Shown: positions 15,729-19,476 of the stretch, piece after piece | Numbering within the stretch: the stretch's first letter is position 1 | Layout of the letters: every line of letters begins with the position of its first letter | Origin: JBEKYH01 sp049511115 | GTDB taxonomy: Bacteria; Planctomycetota; Phycisphaerae; Tepidisphaerales; Tepidisphaeraceae | Reading direction: 5' to 3' | Length of the DNA stretch: 19,476 nucleotides | NCBI GenBank assembly: GCA_049511115.1 | Contig: JBEKYH010000030.1 | Location: 1 to 19,476 of the forward strand | The notes under the pieces: generated by a model | The model's database searches: none | Seen by the model: only the letters and a program-made list of their open reading frames with translations | Told to the model about the DNA's origin: nothing | Made by a program: the position numbers and the translations under genes

Positions 15729-16406
15729 ATGGAACGATCTGATTCACCCGCTTTCGGCCGACCTGGCCGCGGCCCGATGGCCATGCCGGTGGCGATGCCC
15801 GGCCCGACTGGTCCCGGCTACAACCGCTACCGCGAGATGACGCTGGAGGAGATGCTGCTGGAAAACCGCACGCTCTTCCTCGTCGGCGAGATCAACCACA
15901 TTTCCGCGTCGCGCCTGATCATGCAGATGCTCTACCTGCAGAGCGTCAAGAAGGATCAGGACATCAATCTGTACATCAACTCGCCCGGCGGAGTGGTGGA
16001 TGACACGCTGGCCATCTACGACACGATGAAATTTCTGAACTGCGACATCGCCACCTACTGCATCGGCCGGGCCGAGAGCGGCGGGGCCATTGTTTTCATG
16101 GCCGGCAAAAAGGGCAAGCGATTTATCCTGCCCAACGCCAAGGTGATGATTCACCAGCCGTTCGGCGGCGTCTACGGCCAGGCCGCGGACATCGAAATCC
16201 AGGCCGAGGAAATCCTCAAGACCAAGGAGACGCTCATCAACGTCATGGCCCGCTGCACCGGCCAGACGCCTGAGCGCGTGCGCGAGGACTCGGAGCGCGA
16301 CCGGTTTTTCGGCGCGGCCGACGCGGTGAAGTACGGCATTTGCGACGAAGTGATCAACGAGGAGTCTCGCGACGGCGCCGCCTCCGGTGGATCAGCTCCA
16401 AAATGA
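15729..16406 (+). CDS. clpP1: ATP-dependent Clp protease proteolytic subunit, copy 1
   Basis: A 225-residue ClpP-family serine protease subunit with an intact Ser-His-Asp triad: S117 in GRAESGGA, H142 in MIHQP, and D191 in SERDRF. YINSPGG (oxyanion strand) and EAVEYG-like ADAVKYG are present. The N-terminus is unusual. Residues 1-35 are rich in Gly, Pro and Met, and the canonical N-terminal signature (PMVIE...GERSFDIYSRLL) is replaced by YREMTLEEMLLENRTLFLVGE. Axial gating or chaperone docking may therefore differ. ATG 15729 is chosen over the in-frame TTG 15690 because GAGGAG lies just before it, though only four bases away. A second clpP follows after 59 bases. A mixed ClpP1P2 tetradecamer working with ClpX or ClpA/C elsewhere in the genome is likely by analogy with other two-clpP bacteria. 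Confidence 0.92.
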   Translation: MERSDSPAFGRPGRGPMAMPVAMPGPTGPGYNRYREMTLEEMLLENRTLFLVGEINHISASRLIMQMLYLQSVKKDQDINLYINSPGGVVDDTLAIYDTMKFLNCDIATYCIGRAESGGAIVFMAGKKGKRFILPNAKVMIHQPFGGVYGQAADIEIQAEEILKTKETLINVMARCTGQTPERVREDSERDRFFGAADAVKYGICDEVINEESRDGAASGGSAPK

Positions 16407-16465
16407 AAATGGCGGAACGATAAGCCAAGTACAACAGCGACAATTCCCGCAAGCGAAATTTAATT

Positions 16466-17116
16466 ATGGCCCACAATACACTCATCCCGATGGTCATCGA
16501 AACGTCCGGCCGCAGCGAGCGGGCGTACGACATTTATTCCCGCCTGCTCAAGGACCGGATCATCATCATCGGCGGCGCGATCGACGACGAGCTCGCCATT
16601 TCCATCATTGCCCAGTTGCTTTTCCTGTCCAATGAGAAGCCCAATGCGGACATCCAGGTGTACATCAACAGCCCCGGCGGCAGCGTGTCGGCGGGGTTGG
16701 GCATCATCGACACCATGCGGCATCTGCGCTGTGACGTGGCCACCACCTGCATTGGTCTGGCGGCGAGCATGGGGGCGTGCCTCCTGGCGGCGGGGACCAA
16801 GGGCAAGCGCGCGGTGCTGCCCAACTGCCAGGTGATGCTGCATCAGCCGCTCATCGGCGGCGTGCTGCAAGGGCCGGCGACCGACCTTGGCATCGAAGCC
16901 CAGCACATGATTCGCCTGCGCAACCGGCTGTACAAATTGATGTCCGATTTCACGGGCAAATCGCCGGAAGTGATCCACCATGATTTTGACCGGAACAAAT
17001 GGCTTTTCAGCGAAGAGGCCGTTGAATACGGCTGCGCCGACCGCGTGCTCGACCGCACGCCCGAGCGCATGACCGTGGTCCAGAGCGAACCCGACGGCGC
17101 GGAGCAGAAAGAGTGA
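16466..17116 (+). CDS. clpP2: ATP-dependent Clp protease proteolytic subunit, copy 2
   Basis: A 216-residue ClpP with the canonical N-terminus (LIPMVIETSGRSERAYDIYSRLLKDRIIIIGGAI). Nucleophile S101 is in GLAASMGA and H126 in MLHQP. Alignment from the conserved EAVEYG backwards puts N177 (DFDRNKW) where E. coli ClpP has the catalytic Asp (ERDRF). An Asn at this place is known from Listeria ClpP1, a less active partner subunit, so this copy may depend on ClpP1 for activity. D175 two residues earlier is not at the equivalent position. ATG 16466 has only an AT-rich upstream stretch and no clear ribosome-binding site. Its TGA stop overlaps the GTG start of the lipoprotein gene. Confidence 0.93.
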   Translation: MAHNTLIPMVIETSGRSERAYDIYSRLLKDRIIIIGGAIDDELAISIIAQLLFLSNEKPNADIQVYINSPGGSVSAGLGIIDTMRHLRCDVATTCIGLAASMGACLLAAGTKGKRAVLPNCQVMLHQPLIGGVLQGPATDLGIEAQHMIRLRNRLYKLMSDFTGKSPEVIHHDFDRNKWLFSEEAVEYGCADRVLDRTPERMTVVQSEPDGAEQKE

Positions 17117-17775
17117 GACACGCTCTGCGACGGCTTGCCCCGGCGGGCGTTGCCGCTGGTCTTGCGACCCTTGCCGCGAGCGTCGCCGCGATGTCTGCCT
17201 GCGGATGTTCGTCAGGCCCCAGCCAGGCCAATATCCTGCTTCGCAAACAAAACCAGCAGCTTACGAGCCAGATCGGCGAGTTGCAGCGGCAGAATTACGG
17301 ACTATCGGCGCAGATTCAGGCCTTCCAGTCGCGGCCGGGGATGACGATCCCGCAATTGCCCGAATCGCGCCTCGACCAACTCTTCACCGTTCACGGCCTG
17401 GAATTCGGCAAACTCACCGGCGGTTATTCGCCCGATCCCAATGGGCCGGATCAGATGGTCAAGGTGTATGTCGTTCCGACGGATGATGAGGGGGAGGCGC
17501 TCAAAAGCGCGGGGAGTTTCAGTATTGAACTGTTTGATCTGGCCGAACAGGATACGCGCCTGGGAAAATGGGATTTCCCGACCGAAAAGTCGCGGCAGGA
17601 CTTTTATGGCCGGATGTTTTTGTACACCTACGAATTTGATTGCCCGTGGCAGAAAATTCCGCGGCATTCAAAGTTGCATTTGCGCGTGACCTTCACGGAT
17701 GAGTTGACAGGGCGGGTTTTTGTGGCGGAGGAAGATATCAACGTGAAGCCGCCCGTGGCTGCGACGCAGCCGTAG
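17113..17775 (+). CDS. Putative lipoprotein with coiled coil, unknown function
   Basis: A 220-residue predicted envelope protein that I do not recognise. The N-terminus has Arg residues and an Ala-rich hydrophobic stretch ending MSAC (Cys30) and GC (Cys32), consistent with a lipoprotein signal, though the lipobox is imperfect. Residues about 42-72 (LLRKQNQQLTSQIGELQRQNYGLSAQIQAF) look like a short coiled coil. The remainder, about 88-215, appears as a single beta-rich domain (KVYVVPTDDEGEALKSAGSFSIELFD, then KLHLRVTFTDELTGRVFVAEEDINV). It starts at GTG 17113 as a GTGA overlap with the clpP2 stop, so it is translationally coupled to the protease genes. That link to Clp is unexplained. It could simply be an accidental operon neighbour. 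Confidence 0.75.
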   Translation: MRHALRRLAPAGVAAGLATLAASVAAMSACGCSSGPSQANILLRKQNQQLTSQIGELQRQNYGLSAQIQAFQSRPGMTIPQLPESRLDQLFTVHGLEFGKLTGGYSPDPNGPDQMVKVYVVPTDDEGEALKSAGSFSIELFDLAEQDTRLGKWDFPTEKSRQDFYGRMFLYTYEFDCPWQKIPRHSKLHLRVTFTDELTGRVFVAEEDINVKPPVAATQP

Positions 17776-17786
17776 GCCGTGGTATA

Positions 17787-18110
17787 TCAAGGCATGTCGA
17801 ATGCCTTGCGGATGGCGGCGAAAACCATGAGCAGCTTTTCCCTTGATAACACCGTGACCAGGTCGCCAAGGGCGCTGCGCTGGATCGTGAAGATATTGTC
17901 CAATGTTATTGCGCACACAGTCGGCACGCCGTCAACCGGCTGCAGAATGACTTCGGTGTCGACGTTGCGGATGGTGCGCGTGATGGGGGCGACAGTCAGG
18001 TTGTTCATCCGCCCGACGACGGCGTCGCGGGTTATGACCACAACAGGGCGGCGCCCAAATGGCTGGGGAAGTTGTGCCCAGACTATGCTTCCCTGCTGAA
18101 GAGATGCCAT
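17787..18110 (-). CDS. MazF/PemK-family toxin (endoribonuclease)
   Basis: A 107-residue protein of the typical MazF length. The fold signature is QGSIVWAQLPQPFGRRPVVVITRD at the N-terminus, followed by NLTVAPITRTIR. R21 and T44 match the catalytic Arg and Thr of Bacillus MazF (RPVV and AAIT). The C-terminal block CAITLDNIFTIQRSALGDLVTVLSREKL fits the family. The expected activity is sequence-specific mRNA cleavage in the cytoplasm, with the cognate recognition triplet or longer site unknown. It follows the antitoxin gene after three bases. It converges with the plus-strand lipoprotein gene across only 11 bases, with no visible terminator between them. Confidence 0.85.
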   Translation of the reverse strand: MASLQQGSIVWAQLPQPFGRRPVVVITRDAVVGRMNNLTVAPITRTIRNVDTEVILQPVDGVPTVCAITLDNIFTIQRSALGDLVTVLSREKLLMVFAAIRKAFDMP

Positions 18111-18113
18111 CGG

Positions 18114-18347
18114 CTATCTCTCCCAATCACTGAAATCTTCATGTGCCAGCGCCGCCGCTGCCGCCGCCACAGATCCTGACACAAGAGCTTCATCATCCTG
18201 CGACTCGGAAACCACCGACATCCCTTGAGGCGGAACCAATTCGGCGGCGCGAACTTCCACTTCCGCGCCTTCGGGCAATTCACCCGGTGGGTCCAATACG
18301 ATCACTCCCTGTTTGACATGTCCGCGATAGGTCATGGTCCGGCTCAT
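18114..18347 (-). CDS. Antitoxin of the MazF-like pair
   Basis: A 77-residue small protein directly upstream of the toxin gene. The N-terminal half (MTYRGHVKQGVIVLDPPGELPEGAEVEV) resembles the short beta-rich, DNA-binding-like region seen in many antitoxins paired with PIN or MazF toxins. The C-terminal half is Ala-rich with acidic patches (SQDDEALV, AHEDFSDWER), as expected for a toxin-wrapping tail. It probably neutralises the toxin and autoregulates the pair. ATG 18347 is chosen, with ATG 18335 also possible. A longer upstream start would run through the TATAAT box and is rejected. Confidence 0.75.
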   Translation of the reverse strand: MSRTMTYRGHVKQGVIVLDPPGELPEGAEVEVRAAELVPPQGMSVVSESQDDEALVSGSVAAAAAALAHEDFSDWER

Positions 18348-18356
18348 TCTGCACCA

Positions 18357-18362
18357 ATTATA
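18357..18362 (-). promoter_or_regulatory. Candidate -10 element for the toxin-antitoxin pair
   Basis: A perfect TATAAT on the minus strand lies nine bases before ATG 18347. A start about seven bases downstream of the box would leave a two- or three-base leader for that ATG, or about 14 bases for ATG 18335. No ribosome-binding site is evident. No consensus -35 at normal spacing was found. Confidence 0.5.
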
Positions 18363-18411
18363 GCATGAGAGACGTAAAGGGAATCGCAAGTGCGTTAGCG
18401 CTCGCTGCTCC

Positions 18412-19476
18412 TCACCTCATCGGCCCATGCGTATGCGACGGGTCCGACATATTCTCATGCATCACCGGCAACCGAATGGTAAACGTCGTTCCCTCTCCAT
18501 TCTTGCTCTTAACCGCGATCGACCCCTCATGCTCATCCACAATTTTTTTGGCGACGGCCAGCCCCAGGCCGGTGCCGCGGTTGCCCTTGGTGGAATGGAA
18601 CAGCTCGAACATGTGCGCCATCATGCTGGGCGGAATGCCGGCTCCGTTGTCGATCACTTCGATAATTGATTGCTTGTTGTCGGGGTCGAATTTACAGACC
18701 ACGCGGATCAGGCCGCCGGCGGGGGGGACGGCGTCCAGGGCGTTGCTCAGGAGATTCATCACCACCTGGTGAATGCCATCAGGGTCCATCGGGAAGGGGG
18801 GATGGTCCGGGTCGATGTCGGCCACCGCCATGACGCCTTTTTCGTTGGCCATGGGGGCGATCAGCTCCAGGCATTCCTCGATCAGCTTCTTGGGATGCAC
18901 CGATTCCAGCCGCGGCTCGCGCGGGCGGCTGTAGGCCAGCAGGTTCATGGTCAGGTTATATATTTTTTCCAAATTGCGATCGACGATGCGCCATCCCTTG
19001 ATGGCCTGGCCGACGTTGTTGGCGCGAAGGCCCATCTCAACGACATCCGCTCCGCCGCGCAGGGCCTGGAGGATGTTTTTGATGCTGTGCGACAGGGCCG
19101 CCGTGGTTTCGCCGACGGCGGCGAGACGTTCGGCCTCGAGGCCCGATTTATAAAGCTGGGCGTTGCTCACGGCCATTCCCGCTTGCAATGCGATGGCCGT
19201 CAGCAGGCGCAACTGGTCGTTGGAATAGGTGTAATTGGCGACGGAACTGTCGATGTAAATCATCCCGATGACTTTTTCGCCGTCGTCTTTTTCCTGCAGT
19301 TTGCGGGCCTTGATGGGGGCGCACAGGGCGCTGCGGATGCCAAGGTTATGAACGCTCTTTCCCTTGCTGAAGCGCCGGTCGGTCATGGCGTTGGTGGAAA
19401 GGACGCCTTCCCCGTTGGTCATGACGTGATTGATAATGGTGCGCGAAGCGTGGAACTTTTCCGGGGCCTTTCCGTC
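18412..19476 (-). CDS. GAF-domain sensor histidine kinase (partial, 5' end outside window)
   Basis: The last 354 residues of a two-component sensor. The first visible part is a GAF domain (about 12-110, including RTIINHV, GVLSTNAMTDRRF, IRSALCAPI, GMIYIDSS and TAIALQAGMAVSNA). A short helix then leads to the phosphoacceptor region LSHSIKNILQAL with H130. The ATPase domain has the N box MNLLSNALDAV, G1 box VIDNGAGIP, F region FELFHSTKG and G2 box TGLGLAVAKK. No membrane segment is visible in this part. The frame stays open to the window edge, and an ATG at 19422 sits inside the GAF domain, so it is not the true start. Related proteins often carry an N-terminal FHA domain, which would lie outside. 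No response regulator is seen. Confidence 0.92.
   Translation of the reverse strand, partial: DGKAPEKFHASRTIINHVMTNGEGVLSTNAMTDRRFSKGKSVHNLGIRSALCAPIKARKLQEKDDGEKVIGMIYIDSSVANYTYSNDQLRLLTAIALQAGMAVSNAQLYKSGLEAERLAAVGETTAALSHSIKNILQALRGGADVVEMGLRANNVGQAIKGWRIVDRNLEKIYNLTMNLLAYSRPREPRLESVHPKKLIEECLELIAPMANEKGVMAVADIDPDHPPFPMDPDGIHQVVMNLLSNALDAVPPAGGLIRVVCKFDPDNKQSIIEVIDNGAGIPPSMMAHMFELFHSTKGNRGTGLGLAVAKKIVDEHEGSIAVKSKNGEGTTFTIRLPVMHENMSDPSHTHGPMR

Noticed and set aside
19422..19422. ATG at 19422 as the true start of the histidine kinase
   Set aside because: In-frame GAF-like sequence (RTIINHV) continues upstream to the window edge without a stop.

Overview
The window is a GC-rich bacterial chromosomal segment, most likely from the phylum Planctomycetota (possibly a Phycisphaerae-type lineage). 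I infer this from the gene families, not from any marker gene. The pointers are an ECF sigma factor fused to a membrane anchor and a long extracytoplasmic tail, tandem SPINDLY-like TPR glycosyltransferases, a pyruvoyl-dependent arginine decarboxylase next to a PANK4-like DUF89 phosphatase, and a clpP pair. No phage, IS element, CRISPR array, tRNA or rRNA was seen.

Layout. Bases 1-726 hold no convincing gene, only hairpins and an octamer-type inverted repeat. From 7435 down to 727 on the minus strand is a three-gene operon of TPR proteins with glycosyltransferase-like C-termini: one TPR/GT9-like protein and two SPINDLY/OGT-like (GT41) paralogues. Each junction is a 4-base ATGA stop/start overlap. 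The middle gene carries an in-frame amber codon. Upstream on the same strand lies rph (RNase PH) with a tightly linked SPOR-like lipoprotein gene (9359-7568), then the fused ECF sigma factor (12371-9585).

An 83-base divergent promoter region separates the ECF gene from the plus-strand block: rdgB (dITP/XTP pyrophosphatase), a single-domain universal stress protein, the arginine decarboxylase/DUF89 pair, then clpP1-clpP2-lipoprotein. A TTGACG-17-TACGAT promoter lies upstream of clpP1. The window ends with a minus-strand MazF-like toxin/antitoxin pair and the 3' part of a GAF-domain histidine kinase that runs off the right edge.

Cross-cutting features. At five gene starts (rph, ECF gene, rdgB, usp, antitoxin) a -10-like hexamer sits only 6-9 bases before the start codon, which suggests leaderless transcription. 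Three intergenic spaces carry inverted repeats built from iterated ~8-base units; a fourth carries a short REP-like GC palindrome. The observations most worth follow-up are the amber-interrupted SPINDLY gene in its overlapping operon, the Asp-to-Asn change in the second ClpP triad, the leaderless-start pattern, the octamer palindromes, and the sigma factor/envelope fusion with no visible anti-sigma gene.
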